A stretch of DNA of 64,000 nucleotides from NCBI GenBank assembly GCA_037176885.1, contig JAWWNJ010000020.1:372001-436000 (forward strand), written 5' to 3'. Shown here piece after piece: positions 32,339 to 43,267 of this stretch (positions within the stretch are counted from its first letter, which is position 1; each line of letters starts with the position of its first letter). The notes beneath the pieces were generated by a model. The model saw nothing but the letters and a program-made list of their open reading frames with translations, was not told the origin of the DNA and ran no database searches. Origin of the DNA: Favolaschia claudopus. Lineage: Eukaryota > Basidiomycota > Agaricomycetes > Agaricales > Mycenaceae. Both the position numbers and the translations under genes were made by a program.

Positions 32339-33021
32339 TCAGTCTATATTTCTCCCGCATTGAAGCAAGAAGCTTGCTACCACCGCCGGCTCCAACAGTC
32401 CCAGATGAATGGCCTCCTCAGCTAACTCCAAATTGACTGCATTTTGAGCTCGCGATATTCTTCCTAGAAGCTCTGGCTGTGAGGCGTTTGAATATATCTG
32501 TGAAAAACGATGTTAGCAAAGGATTCGACGGTTTCTTTTATGAGTGAAATAATGTACCCAAATATAATTGTCGCGCGGCATGAAAATCAACGTCATTCCG
32601 TTCACGGTCATCATTCGAGACCTAGAGGACCGGTCAGCTAAGTGAATTCCTGCAGAGAGGAATATATCACTCACGCTCTGTCGGGAGTCAAGCCCAGCAT
32701 CTCCGACGTCCGCTGCCTCTTCAAGATATTGCGGATCTCGACCTCGGGGTGACGATGCCATTGAATCAACGCAATATTCTGACCATTTTGATTTTGGAAC
32801 AGCGTCACGCCAGGCATCGGAGCGTCCGTCAGGATACGGAAGTAAGGGCGAGATTTCGGCCCAATTATATTGCAGTTCAGCACGGTAGGATTGAATGAGG
32901 TGAATTTGAACGACAGGAACGTCGGTAACGCGTTGGGTGAGGAGAATGGCACCGCGCCGTACGTCGATGGCGCAGAGCCTGAGGATTGCCAGCCCTGAGA
33001 GTAGGGATTGATCGTCGACAT
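32339..33021 (-). CDS. DUF6593 domain protein
   Basis: Seen: ATG at 33021, three exons, TGA at 32341-32339. Exon 1 reads MSTINPYSQGWQSSG, LPTFLSFKFTSFNPTVLNCNIIG, SRPYFRILTDAPMPGVTLFQN, NIALIQWHRHPEVEIRNILK and EMLGLTPDRA. Exon 2 (GTGAGT...CTCTAG) gives SRMMTVNGMTLIFMPRDNYIW. Exon 3 gives IYSNASQPELLGRISRAQNA, LELAEEAIHLGLLEPAVVAS and FLLQCGRNID. Phases agree throughout. Known: FxFTSFNPxxLNCxVxGP...YFxxxTD with an I.W...P.VEI core is the DUF6593 family, expanded in agaricomycetes, function unknown; the fold is thought to resemble a beta-rich lipid-binding module (inference). About 177 residues, the usual size. Complete. Confidence 0.8.
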
Positions 33022-34791
33022 TCCTTGTTGGATGGAACAGTTGTGGTAGACTGGCTTATAATTTTGGAGGTGCTGGCTGGTTAGCTTTTCTGTGTGAGTT
33101 GCTGAACAACCTCGAACTTATGTAGCTTCGCGGCCAAAGCTGCAATGGGATACCGGACGGCGACTTGGAAGGGCAAAGAAAGTAAAAGAATTGAGCTGAG
33201 AAGATGGCTCATACTTGTGTGAGTTGAGCGTCCGTGACATTAACATTATCCCCAGTGGAAGGTAAATACAGTCGACCTTGTAGTCAGACGGTGCAAGCTC
33301 CGATGGCGCGGTAGGTCTTCACGGCTGACGCGCTTCGGCGGCCCAGCGGCGGCAGAGCACTGAAACATCGTATTAGCACTCGCTTAGAAATTTGTCGTCG
33401 GAATATTAGAGTGCAAGAACGCGTGCCGGGGTTCTCGGACTATAAATGGCTACAAAAGCGGTGCAAGGATATCTGACATTTTTTGAAATGCGAGGTAACC
33501 GAGACGCGAATTCTATTGCAGCCAAGCCATTGCATAATTTGGAGATGTCGGAAAGTGTTTTTCCGATTCCCCACACATGGCCACATGAAGAGCCAACAGC
33601 AGAATTTTCGAGATATCGACTTGAGAGCAAGTCGACGTCGGCAGCGACGCTCGTCTGAACAGGGCCGGCTATGAAACCAGGAAAAAAATTGAGATTTACA
33701 TATCGGAAGAGTTGGAGGTGCGTGCTGCGTCAGTAGGATGATAGAACCGGCCGACACTGACTCGAGTCATCCAAGGTGAGGAACGCAAGCCACATGCGCA
33801 TTTGCGGAGGTCCTGCGGAGAAGTCGACCCTTGGCACCAGAAATGAATACCGATAGTCTATCGATGTTCCTGCCTTCAAAGAATGAAACTCCTGGAAGAA
33901 AGCCTTCATAACTGCTCACCATCAAAGCCCGACAACAACTTTGGTAGTAGTTCAACTGGAATATACCGATTATTCGGCTAGTTCAGACCCAACATCCCAG
34001 ATAAGGTTCCCATACCATTCCCGACTCAGCCCAGTCCATATGAGTCGGGGAGGTATGTAGCAAGGCGACGTATTGAGACAAGAAGCCAGGCCATCAATAT
34101 TGTTCGGAACTCCACTTGCAACCGAAAGACGCCGACAACGGACAGCGCAAATCGCGTGGATCAGAGTGGATCAACGAGGATCGAGCGGATCATTGTGGGC
34201 GCCAACGGTGGTGGCAGGCAAATCCCTTGGGCAAATCTCTAGTCGAAGTACGACGCTTGATTCTCATCCAAGTAAAGAGGACACAGACGCACGAGAACAG
34301 CTCGACTGAGGTGTGCGCATTGAAGGTGTGCGGATGTTTCTAATTATTTAAGCCGCGTGGTGGAATAAGTAAAGGGTTCCTTCGCCGCGCCGACTGCGAT
34401 TGCAAGCTGGAGCAGCTCATTGACCGACGCATCCGTCGGGAAGCACTGAGTGTCTCACATGGTTGCCGAACAACGAATTCGATCCAAAATTGATGGGATC
34501 ACTGTTCGAAACTTTTCGCCTTTTCGCTGGAAGGAATATCTGGAGCGAAGCATGTATGGAGGCGTATTTTGGGCGAGCTTTTGCGGGTACGAAAGGGGAA
34601 TTTTCGAGGCCAGTGGGGTCCGGGTTCCGGCGGTGTTACCATGTTCACATACTTGGGTGTAGTTTTCTGCCGGCAGTCTTCCTCACGCGTTTGGCGGTCA
34701 TGGTGCATCTAGGTCTCAGAATATTATTGAATATCGAAGCGATTCCAGAAGCAGAAATTTGCTCCATACATGAGGAATAAGTATGGTTGCG
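33022..34791. other. Intergenic, no recognisable gene
   Basis: Minus-strand open stretches around 33406-33955 look weakly coding but match nothing I know. No repeat structure was noticed. Confidence 0.35.
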
Positions 34792-35316
34792 GCCAAAACT
34801 TCATGACCAGTCGCAATTTTGCTCAAAATCCTTCGGGATTCGAGATTTAGCAGGAACTAGGGTATGGTTTATAGGTGAAATTTTTATTTCAGAGGAATCG
34901 GAGGTACTCCTAACTTAGGGTTACAAAACGCGAAATTTGAACAGCGAAAAACCAAAATTGTGTGTACTAAACTCACGAATTTGAGGCAGCTAATCAAGTT
35001 TTTCTCTGCCATTCTGCCTCTGCAATCCCGAACCCCTTCTTCCGGACCCCACAGTGAAAGTGAAATCTCTTGAATGACCAGGCGACATTGATGCTGCTGC
35101 ACAGCCACCGGTCCGAGTGATCCGCAATCAAAAGCGCGAAATTGCCGTGCAAACATGGAAAACCGATTTTTCGAAGTTTTGCTCCAGTACGTTTGTAGAT
35201 TACCTTCTTGCAATGCTATTTACACAATCCCAGGATGTCTCAATGAAAACTGACGTGACAGTATCAATTACCAAATTGGGACTGCGACTGGTCACGAAGT
35301 TCGGTCCGCAACCATA
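34792..35316. mobile_element. TGGTTGCGG-family TIR element, TA target (copy 1)
   Basis: TA-flanked, 525 bases. The left end TGGTTGCGGCCAAAACTTC and right end (other strand TGGTTGCGGACCGAACTTC) form inverted repeats that continue through GACCAGTCGCA. No coding capacity. The interior shares ATCAAAAGCGCGAAA with a second copy at 45717-46237, so these are two members of one non-autonomous family. Confidence 0.75.
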
Positions 35317-36115
35317 CGCGACTCGAAGTTTGCTTACATGATATTACATAATAAGCTCTGTAAACGATCCGACCCCCGCGATAAACACAAGACTAAGGAG
35401 CGCCCGGATTCTCGCTGGGATCGATGAGGGCTGATCGTGGCTGATGAGTGGTTGAGATCAGCCTCCTCCCAATAGCTGAGCACACATAGTTTGCGCTTGT
35501 AAGCGGCGCAGAAGCTTGAGTGGGAAGGAAACGAGAAGAAGGGGGGATATCTTAGTCTCATGACGCAGGTCTTGTGTACGATTATCTTCGTCTTTTAGCC
35601 AATCTTTGCCTATACTATATCTCCGTGCCGCATCGCCGCACTCACTCTCCCGTTCTTGTTCCTTCGCACACAAGGTCCAGACTTATTCCTGGTACTAGGG
35701 GCGCTCAAGTCTGATTTTTAACTCGTCAGCTCCTGGACGAGACGAGCTCGCGAGGTAGAAGAATTGAACACCAGTAGGGGGCCCCCACTGGTCTAGGAGC
35801 TTGCCGTCATCTGTGGGAAATCCTTGGACCATTCTTGGACTGGATTCCAGGACCGTGGGCTGCGGCGGCGCACACCCTGCAATGACCATGCTCACAATTC
35901 CACGCCTTGTGTCCAAGTGGGCAAGACCAACAAAGCTTATCAAAACTAAATGTAAGGGCCCAGAACGACGTGTGGCCAACCAAGTGTCGCACTTACTTAT
36001 AAAGAGCACCCCAACTGTTGAGAGATCCTGCAAAGATCCCCGTCTTTGACCCGCCCCACTTACCTCGCCATTTCACACTCTCAGCATAAACCCAAAGAAG
36101 ACCAGAAACTCCGCC
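35317..36115. other. Intergenic, no gene seen
   Basis: No supported frame, repeat or motif. Confidence 0.35.
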
Positions 36116-37126
36116 GTGCTCGATTCTGAGATGCCGGTAGAACGTAGCCGTGGCTCGCGGCGAACTTGTGCGGATGGTCAGTTTGCCTGTTCGCCAACTC
36201 ATGATGATGAACTACTAACTCTTTGCTGTTCACTTGCTTACGATCGTAGGAGATGGATTGGTATGGACAGAGCCCTTGGTACCGCCAGGCATTTCATTCG
36301 CGACAAATCTGACGCCTGGGCGTGGGATGAATCAAGCCAGGCAATGCCCTGCATGAACTACAAGTTCTCCGTGGAGGCCGAGCGCGCCAAATCAGCAGCA
36401 TTCCTCGATGCCCCGCCCTCCACCGAGTCGAAGCCAAATCGCACCAGGCACAAACACAAGGTGACCCCTCCACTGTCCGTAGCACCCACAGTGCAGCCCC
36501 AGCCAAGAGAACCACACACGCAAACCCGCAACCCGCGCCCTCCCAACGCATTCATCTTCTTCCGCTCAGCTTTCATCCGCACCGGTGAGGTCCCTGCCGA
36601 CGTCGAGACCTCTCACGCCTCGCTCTCTGCGATTGCTGGGCTCACATGGGCCGCGCTTCCCGCTCTCGAGAAGGCGGCGTGGCATCGCAAGGCGGAGGAG
36701 GAGCGGAAGAGGCATTTGGAGCGATTCCCAGCGTACGCGCCTGCTTCGGGCTCGAGCGATAGGGACAGATATGTGGGTCGGGGTAGCGGGAAGGGGGGTT
36801 TAGCTGCCGTCGTGGCGAGGCCGAACCGGCGCAAGCAGAGGGAGGTGGTGCCGTCGGATCGCGTACGCCAGGCGCATATTGCGTCATTGTTGCTATCCAA
36901 GCTGCGGGGCGTGGAGCTTAGAGAGGCAATTGCCAAGTTCGATCAGGAGCGCAGGGAGCGTGGGGAGGGCGGGGTTGAGGTGCGGTTTGGCCCGGTGGAG
37001 ACGCCAGAGGGACGCCTGGAGGAGTCAGATCCTGCCCCCTTTGAGCGGGAGGGGAGCCGGAGCTTTGTTGTGCGGCGGAGGTGTAGGAACGAGAAACGGC
37101 GGAAGAGCGAGGAGGGGAAGGATTAG
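36116..37126 (+). CDS. HMG-box transcription factor (start uncertain)
   Basis: Seen: a stop-free frame from 36116 to TAG at 37124-37126. The domain starts near 36530: NPRPPNAFIFFRSAFIRTGEV, ETSHASLSAIAGLTWAALPALEK, AAWHRKAEEERKRHLERFPAYA (about 68 residues). A basic, Arg-rich tail ends RRRCRNEKRRKSEEGKD. Known: RPPNAFILFR...LS.I.G..W..L...EK..W...A...K..H...+P.Y is the sequence-specific HMG-box of basidiomycete regulators, including mating-type and nutritional factors; it bends DNA in the minor groove. The N-terminus is unclear. A good intron candidate (GTCAGT...CTAAC...TCGTAG, 36177-36249) would shift frame, so the true start may be 36263 (MDRALGTARHF) or later. No pheromone or homeodomain gene lies nearby to support a mating-type role. 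Confidence 0.7.
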   Translation: MLDSEMPVERSRGSRRTCADGQFACSPTHDDELLTLCCSLAYDRRRWIGMDRALGTARHFIRDKSDAWAWDESSQAMPCMNYKFSVEAERAKSAAFLDAPPSTESKPNRTRHKHKVTPPLSVAPTVQPQPREPHTQTRNPRPPNAFIFFRSAFIRTGEVPADVETSHASLSAIAGLTWAALPALEKAAWHRKAEEERKRHLERFPAYAPASGSSDRDRYVGRGSGKGGLAAVVARPNRRKQREVVPSDRVRQAHIASLLLSKLRGVELREAIAKFDQERRERGEGGVEVRFGPVETPEGRLEESDPAPFEREGSRSFVVRRRCRNEKRRKSEEGKD

Positions 37127-37564
37127 TCTGTATTTTGCCACGGGGGTGATGCACGGAGGTGGGCATAATGCCGTAATGTACGAATTGGGAAATAGTTCCC
37201 ACCCGCTATTCACCTTATACTACCACTGTGCCCCCGTCAATTGCCTAAATTTTGGAACACGACGCTCAAATTAACATAGTCGAGCAGGTCTATAAAGTTT
37301 GAGTGAGTTATTTCACTCAGTGCGACAGGAATTCACAACACCGCGGGTGGCCGGCGGCCAACCCACCAAATTGCGATCTCCCTCAATTTTGAGCCATTTC
37401 CTTCCATTCAGGTGAGTAGCATCATTGAAATGAGTTGCCAAAGGTACCCCGCACAGCAGAGTAACTAAAAACACGTAGCAGAATGCACAACAACGCGATT
37501 GATTCGACTTGATTAAAATCATTACGGCATTTGGCTCACCTCCAATCGCCGATGACAGCAACTT

Positions 37565-37618
37565 GACAGACTACAACAAACCGCAGGTACGAGGATATAT
37601 TTTGTTGTAGCGTCTGTT
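37565..37618. repeat. 54-base foldback ACAGACTACAACAA
   Basis: ACAGACTACAACAAACCGC at the left and, inverted, ACAGACGCTACAACAAAA at the right. A second copy in opposite orientation is at 52384-52436. Too short to code; a minimal hairpin repeat. Confidence 0.6.
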
Positions 37619-37663
37619 TACAAGAGACTAGGGAAGGATGGGAGGTGCACGCTCCCCCCGCCA

Positions 37664-38161
37664 TTGTCACCCTCGACTCCCATAGATCCAGCATCAACAG
37701 CCACGTTTGCGTTCGACTCCGACTTCGACCTGCTGTCGTCCGTTCCTGCAATAGCCCCCAACACCGGCTTTGCCTCCACGTTGGAGCTTTCCTTCGACTT
37801 ACTGTCGTCTATTCGTCCAACTGCCAACGACGAATTCACATCCACGTTCGAGTGGCCGCCCTTGAACAAGTCCTCGTCTTCCCCCTTCTTCGATCCTTCG
37901 TACCCTCTCTCGCACGATACCTCCACATCACCAGATGTGTCCTCGTTTTGTAGGTCCCTCGAAGACCTTTCCCTCATCAACCCTTTCCCCCAGCCGTACA
38001 GCGTCGGTACCCACACTGGTCAGCCCTCCCCTGTATTGGGGTGCTCGTCGATGTTCGCTATAGGTGGTGACCCCAACTCACTCACCTCCTCGCCCGAATG
38101 GATAGGGCTTTCAATGGATGGCGGGCTCACGCCCCTGTGCCGGGCTCGAGCTGCGGCCTGA
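37664..38161 (+). CDS. Ser-rich acidic hypothetical protein
   Basis: Seen: an open frame of 165 codons beginning MSPSTPIDPASTATFAF, with repeated FDLLSS phrases (DSDFDLLSSVPA, LELSFDLLSSIRP) and a Ser/Pro-rich rest, ending CRARAAA. The frame is also open upstream for about 16 codons (SVYKRLGKDGRCTLPPPL). I do not recognise a family. The acidic, Phe/Leu-rich pattern resembles activation domains, and it follows the HMG-box gene on the same strand, so it could be a displaced 3' exon of such a gene (speculative). No domain, so it may not be a real gene. Confidence 0.3.
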   Translation: MSPSTPIDPASTATFAFDSDFDLLSSVPAIAPNTGFASTLELSFDLLSSIRPTANDEFTSTFEWPPLNKSSSSPFFDPSYPLSHDTSTSPDVSSFCRSLEDLSLINPFPQPYSVGTHTGQPSPVLGCSSMFAIGGDPNSLTSSPEWIGLSMDGGLTPLCRARAAA

Positions 38162-38309
38162 CCTTGCAGGGCTCGGCGACGTTCGTATGTCCTCACTTTG
38201 GTAACCTCCTCATGGTGGGGGTCGGCAATGCCACCAGTGTAACAAAGTGTCACATCTCGTGACGGTCATCATTTCCACGCCAAACGGCCTTCACGTCTGT
38301 GGCCCCCTC

Positions 38310-38460
38310 CCGCTAGTCTCGGATACCCAGACGTTTCTACGTACTAGTCTCGGAAACCCAGACCTTCCTGCGTAGTCCTAGAGGGCGTAGTGCAGAGCCG
38401 GATATGTTTCCTAATCGGTAATTATAATGACAGCTTTAGGCTTCGAGATTCCAAGCAATG
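38310..38460. repeat. Partial copy of the CTAGTCTCGGATACCCAGAC element
   Basis: Two tandem terminal units (CTAGTCTCGGATACCCAGAC at about 38314, CTAGTCTCGGAAACCCAGAC at 38344), then the left-arm sequence seen at 43300-43370 (TTCCTAATC.GTAATT..AATGACAG). No right arm is present. Confidence 0.65.
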
Positions 38461-38523
38461 GGTCTCAAGGCCGCGGCAGTCAATGGAGATACTTATTCGC
38501 GGGAGTTGCAGAAAGTGTGTTAA

Positions 38524-38874
38524 TTACAGCTATCTACAAAACACTGGAGCGCTCCGAAAAAAAGTTCCCATTGATGCAATGACGTCAATTACCATATGAG
38601 GTAGGCACTGCCGGATCCATTGCGTCGACGGCTGGCGCGTCAGGGCGGGGCGACCTCGTGTTGCAGCCTAGGCGGCCATGGTAATCAGGAGCCGCTTGTG
38701 TGCAGGAGGGATGTAGCGGAAGGTATTGTAGGGCATGGTAGGCGAGAGAGACGTTCCAGGAGCAGTGACGAAAGGGCGAGTGTCGTTGGAGAAAGCCGAA
38801 TTAGGCAGGAGCTGTCAAAACCGTTGTGTGAACTTTTTTTCGGAGCGCTCCAGTGTTTTGTAGATAGCTGTAAT
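38524..38874. repeat. Perfect 45-base inverted repeat with 261-base spacer
   Basis: Positions 38524-38568 are the exact reverse complement of 38830-38874 (ATTACAGCTATCTACAAAAC at the outer end, AAAAAAAGTTC at the inner end). The spacer has no gene. It lies just 5' of the helicase fragment and looks like a recent foldback element. Confidence 0.8.
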
Positions 38875-38913
38875 AGTCGCGTCGTGTCGCGTTTTTGAAC
38901 TGATCTTTGCCAG

Positions 38914-39543
38914 GACCTGTACACACAGACACATCACGCCGTTCTCACGTCGCCGGAGATGTGCTTTGAGCATCCAGATTTTCGCAAATATCTTCGTGAC
39001 GACAAAACAGGGAAACGGATTCTTGCTGTTATCATTGACGAAGCGCACTGCATATTCCAATGGGGCGGCGATTTTCGACCTCACTACTCCATGCTGAATC
39101 GACTACGCGCTCTAGTTCCAGTTGGCACACCAATTTTAGCCACATCAGCAACCCTCAACCCGTCTGCGCTGGCGGAAGTTTGCTCTGGCCTTGATTTGGA
39201 CCTCAACTCGTCATTCTTTTTGAATCTTGGCAACGACCGTCCCAACATCACACCTCTCATATATCAGATGAAGGGTGGGAAGGACTATAGTGCTGTCGAC
39301 GCCCATCTTCCCGATCCGAAAGATGTCAAGTCGCTCGATGACCTTCCGAAAGGAATCATCTTCACGAACCATGTCAAGAAGACACAGGTTTTGTGCCGTC
39401 ATATTCGCCGCCTTGATCCCAATCTTCGGGGTGCGATTGACTTTCTCCACGCCCACCGCACCGCCAAAGCCAAAAGACGTGTCATGAAGCAATTCCGAAA
39501 AGGAAAAATAAAATTACTGGTTTCAACTGAAGCAGTGGGCATG
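38914..39543 (+). pseudogene. RecQ-type DNA helicase fragment
   Basis: Seen: after an acceptor (TTTGCCAG at 38906-38913), an open exon reads LYTQTHHAVLTSPEMCFEHP, ILAVIIDEAHCIFQWGGDFRPHY (motif II DEAH plus the RecQ loop), TPILATSATLNPSALAEV (motif III SAT), RPNITPLI, LPKGIIFTNHVKKTQVLCRHI and IKLLVSTEAVGM, where motif V begins. Known: RecQ-family 3'-5' helicases; agaric genomes carry many partial copies. The Walker A exon is missing upstream, where a foldback element sits, and the C-terminus is lost at 39543 where LINE sequence starts. It cannot be an active helicase as it stands. Confidence 0.75.
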
Positions 39544-40676
39544 GTATGTGTGCCCGCGCCTTCACTCGCCTGCATCCCCAAACCAAAATTACCGTCAGGT
39601 GGGCCCCGGGATATGTCAATATCGCGGGGAACGAGAGAGCGGACGTGTTGGCCAAGCGCGCAGCATCCACGAAGTCCTCTTCCGACGATCTCGATATCTT
39701 GAGGCGGTTGCGCGAGAAATTACCCGTCAGCAGATCAGCTACCCTCCAAGCCTTCAATGCGGAGTTGAAAAGCCCTGTGCTTCGCGACTGGCGAGATCCA
39801 AGCGCTATGCTCGAACCATAAGCTACGATGAAAATCACCAGCGGATCATACATCAAACTCACACAGCTCCTTCCGCGCAGCCTTGCTGTCCTGCTGCTTC
39901 AGCTTCGAACCGGCCACATCCCCCTCGCTCGGCACTAGAAGGCAAGGCGGATTCCCCCATCTGCCCGTGTTGCCGCCAGGCAGACGAAACCGTCTCCCAC
40001 TTTCTCCTTCACTGCCCCGCACATGAAGCGTCCCGCGCTCAGCTCCGATGCTTTGGAGGTCCTGCCACGGCCGACCTCAACCTGCTGTTGGGGGAGCGCA
40101 AGATCCTCTCGCACCTCCTCCGCTACCTCGGTAGCACCGGTCGCTTCCGTTCCGTCCACGGAACCCTCCCATCTCCACCACAGACCTCGTCCACGTCACG
40201 CTTCTCCCGCATCATAAAATCGTCTCGGCCACGCCCTCGCCCGCAACCTCGCCTCGGACCCCGCTCTTAGTTGAATCAGCCCACCTCTCACGCCGTTCCA
40301 TGCCGCACAGCAGCCCCAGCCGCCCGTTCAACCCCGGTTCCTTCTACGTACCATATTATTTGACATTCATCTCGTCTACTACCCTACTCATCAGTGCCCA
40401 CCCTCACGGGGCGCCTAGTCCCTTACATTACACCGTTGACCACTTACTTTACTCACCCACAGGTCACGGCTCTCGTTTAACGCGCTTCTCCTCGGCGCGC
40501 CCGTCCGTGCTCCTTCCCTAGGTTGCATGGACATGATGCCAGTTTCCGATTCTCCTCTGATTCGCTACGTATAAACTCACAATGACTCGCAATAGTGTAC
40601 ATAGAGGTATGCCTAACATTCTGTACGCAGACAGGGGCAAATAACGATGATTCAAAAAATAAAAAAATAAAAAAAC
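39544..40676 (+). mobile_element. 5'-truncated LINE: RNase H and zinc-knuckle 3' end
   Basis: Seen: from the junction, CARAFTRLHPQTKITVRWAPG and YVNIAGNERADVLAKRAAS give the RNase H W.PG+..I.GNE.AD..AK signature. Further on, LLQLRTGHIPLARH and, in another frame, CPCCRQADETVSHFLLHCPAHEASR match the CCHC motif near the C-terminus of Tad/I-type non-LTR elements. At least two frame changes (about 39800 and 39900-39950) show decay. An A-rich tail (AAAAAATAAAAAAATAAAAA, near 40654-40674) marks the 3' end. The reverse transcriptase and endonuclease are absent, as expected for a 5'-truncated insertion, which landed inside the helicase exon. Confidence 0.8.
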
Positions 40677-40796
40677 CCCATGAAAATGCCGTTAGCGCAC
40701 CGCCACCAAAGAATACATAACAAGGTTTTACCACATGAACTTAAAACAGACTTTAACTGTTCGAGGTACTTACGAGATCCCAAGTGTTAAAGTCTG

Positions 40797-41466
40797 GCTA
40801 CTCGGGGTCACGGAAAGTGATGGCGTCACTTCATTTTCGGATTTCTGGACGCTGAATGGAGGGCTCTTCATGAAACAAAGTGCGAGGTGGGCTAAAATAA
40901 CTATCTGCATATTTCTAGCATAATGATCTGATCCAGCAATTATGATATGCCATCAAATAGCCGAAAAAGGCAAAACCAACAAAATCTAGCTTGAGCCAAG
41001 ATATTAATCATCACAATCTGGATGAGCCAGATTGTAGCCCTCAATGAGTAGATAGATGTGGCATTTCAAATTGGGCAAAAATATGCCTTGGTTCTGTTGC
41101 TATATCCCGTGCATTATTGTGATTTTGGTCAATTTTGGCCATTTTTGCTCGTTTTCCCGACTTTGTATATCTCGTTTTTGCTTGATTCAAAAGGCCAGGC
41201 CTGTCTACATACTCCTTCAGGGCTACAATTTGGCCGATTTGAACTTTGATGAAAAACATCCCACGGCAAGCTGAATTTTGGGTGTTTTGGCTTTTGCGGA
41301 CAACTGATCCCGCATCACAATTTATTGATCAAGCCATGGTGCTACAAATATGCGCGTACTCATTCTACACTGCCTAGCACTTTGATTCGGGCAAAGGCGT
41401 TCATCCAGCGTCCAGAAATGTGAAGAAACAGCGACGCCATCACTTTGAGTATGAGAGACTACCCGG
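40797..41466. mobile_element. Long inverted-repeat element, arms about 140 bases
   Basis: The left arm (about 40797-40945) and the right arm (41322-41466) are imperfect reverse complements that share CTACYCGGG, AAAGTGATGGCGTC, ATTTCTGGACGCTG and GCATATTTSTAGCA. The roughly 375-base centre is AT-rich and non-coding. No target duplication was identified. Probably a decayed non-autonomous DNA transposon. Confidence 0.55.
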
Positions 41467-41477
41467 GTAGAGCTCTT

Positions 41478-41582
41478 CACCGTAACCGTATCGATACGGA
41501 TACGGTGGTACGGTACAGTCATTTTACCGTACCGTGGCGACCAGGGAACCACCGTACTCGTACCGTCCGTTAGACGGTGAAC
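41478..41582. repeat. Cluster of nested palindromes CCGTATCGATACGG / GGTACGGTAC
   Basis: Palindromic words CCGTATCGATACGG (41487-41500), TACGGTAC...GTACCGTA and CCGTCCGTTAGACGG lie within about 100 bases. Such density could form stem-loops. No gene here. Confidence 0.5.
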
Positions 41583-41987
41583 CAAGGGGCGTCGGAAACA
41601 AAACCTCCTGACCGCGACTACCCAAAACCTTGCTGTCAAGACCCCGAGAACCTCACCCACCACCACCACCCGGCAATCACTTGTCAATACCTAAACAGGT
41701 AATGGATTGATCACAAGATCCAAAAGAAGGCCGAAGGAAAACAGTGAAAGAGAAAAGGTGACACGTTCACAAGACCAAGTGAGTCTGAGAAGTGCGGGAT
41801 ATCCAAGAGGAACATTGGCATTGTAAATAACGTGCAGAAAAATCTGCTCAATTGGAATTACTGACATTATTGGATGAGAGTGAACCGAGGAAATGCAGAA
41901 CCTAGTGGTTGAAATAAGATTGTACCTGTAACAGGCAGAAACAATACCAACGACATTTCTACGGCCTACAATGTGCATTCTGGATGA

Positions 41988-42350
41988 TACAGCCGTTTTG
42001 GAAACAATATACGGGTTTTGATCAAGTGGTGCTCATTCGTTTGTGCTTACCTTTGTTTTGCTTCCCGTCACCAGCTCCACTTCAGCCGAATCTGATTTTC
42101 GCTTCCGCCACCCAAAGAACACCAGGAAAAAACAGGGGGTTAACAGAACTGACTCAGCTGCTACTTGCCCAGAGCTTGACACGGCCATGGCTTGCGAGCA
42201 AGGGCCAAAACAAGGGACCAGCGGCACTTGATGTGGTACGGCAACGCCCCACAAAGTGCTTTGCCGATGACAGAATCGTCAACAAACGTAAGCACAAACG
42301 AACGAGCACCACTCAATCAAAACCCGTATATTGTTTACAAAACGGCTGTA
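41988..42350. mobile_element. CAGCCGTTTTG-family MITE, TA target (copy 1)
   Basis: TA-flanked, 363 bases. Inverted ends of about 60 bases start CAGCCGTTTTG, contain ACAATATACGGG and end GTTTGTGCTTAC. The interior has GGACCAGCGGCACTTGATG. Other copies lie at 50642-51023 (inverted) and 54228-54576. Non-coding. Confidence 0.85.
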
Positions 42351-43267
42351 TTAGAGGTTTCGCTATGAAAGTGCCGAAAGAGGTCACAACTGTTGACGCT
42401 TGTTGATACTCACGTCAAAATTGGGCGTCTTGATCTGCACCCATGGACCTCCATTGCCCCTCACAAAAAATCGAATTGGTGGATACTAACACTCTACATA
42501 ACACTCTCTACACTCTCTATGGGTTCCGAGCTTTAAACGGAGTGATACCAGTGAAAATGAAGGAAATATTCAAAACCTTGTCCAAATGGCGGCTTTTCCA
42601 GGACCCCGGACACTTGATTGGGTATCACCACCACCGAGTCGTTGTCCATCATTCAGGTTTTGAACACCCCTATATCTTTTTTTGAGAATGCCGGCGCACC
42701 CTTGAGTTTCATAGCAATTAGGCTATATTGGCGCAATTTCCGCGAGGTATTTGAGTGCCATCAGAGATGGGGTCGTTCATACTGGGCCTATAGACCCAAA
42801 TCGGCAAGTTTGAGCGCCAGAATATGTCGAACTCGCCGCTTGCTTGCACGATTTGGTGGAGGGAAGAGCGTAATGTCACGCTGTCACTGACTGTCACAGA
42901 GGAAATGGTTTGAAGCAAAAAGGCGCAGGACCGAGTTGTACCAAAGCTCAAATATTTTTTTGTGGTGCTCTAAATTCCGATATTTAGATTTTCCTTCATT
43001 CAATCGGAGGAATTCACCTAATTGTCAAAATCGGTCTCAAACGAAGGCGCTCTTTGACAGATTTCCCTGCCATTTCTTTAGTATTCATTTGGTTGCAAAA
43101 TCCTCCGATTGAATTGAAGATTAATATACAATAACCATATCTATTAAGGGTGCTTAATTTTTGTGCCCCAGTCCTACTCGGTCCTGCGGTTGCAAGGACG
43201 GCCGGATGTGGGAACCATGCGGGATCACAGAACAAACATGTACATACAATCCCGCGGCCGGAACCGC
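42351..43267. other. No gene seen; short inverted repeat near 42975-43110
   Basis: TTCAATCGGAGGA (about 42995) and its inverse TCCTCCGATTGAATTGAAG (about 43102) form a short stem. No coding signal was found in the 0.9 kb stretch. Confidence 0.35.

Noticed and set aside
37664..38161. Second regulatory gene beside the HMG-box gene, making a mating-type locus
   Set aside because: No homeodomain, pheromone or receptor gene in the window, and the Ser-rich frame has no domain.
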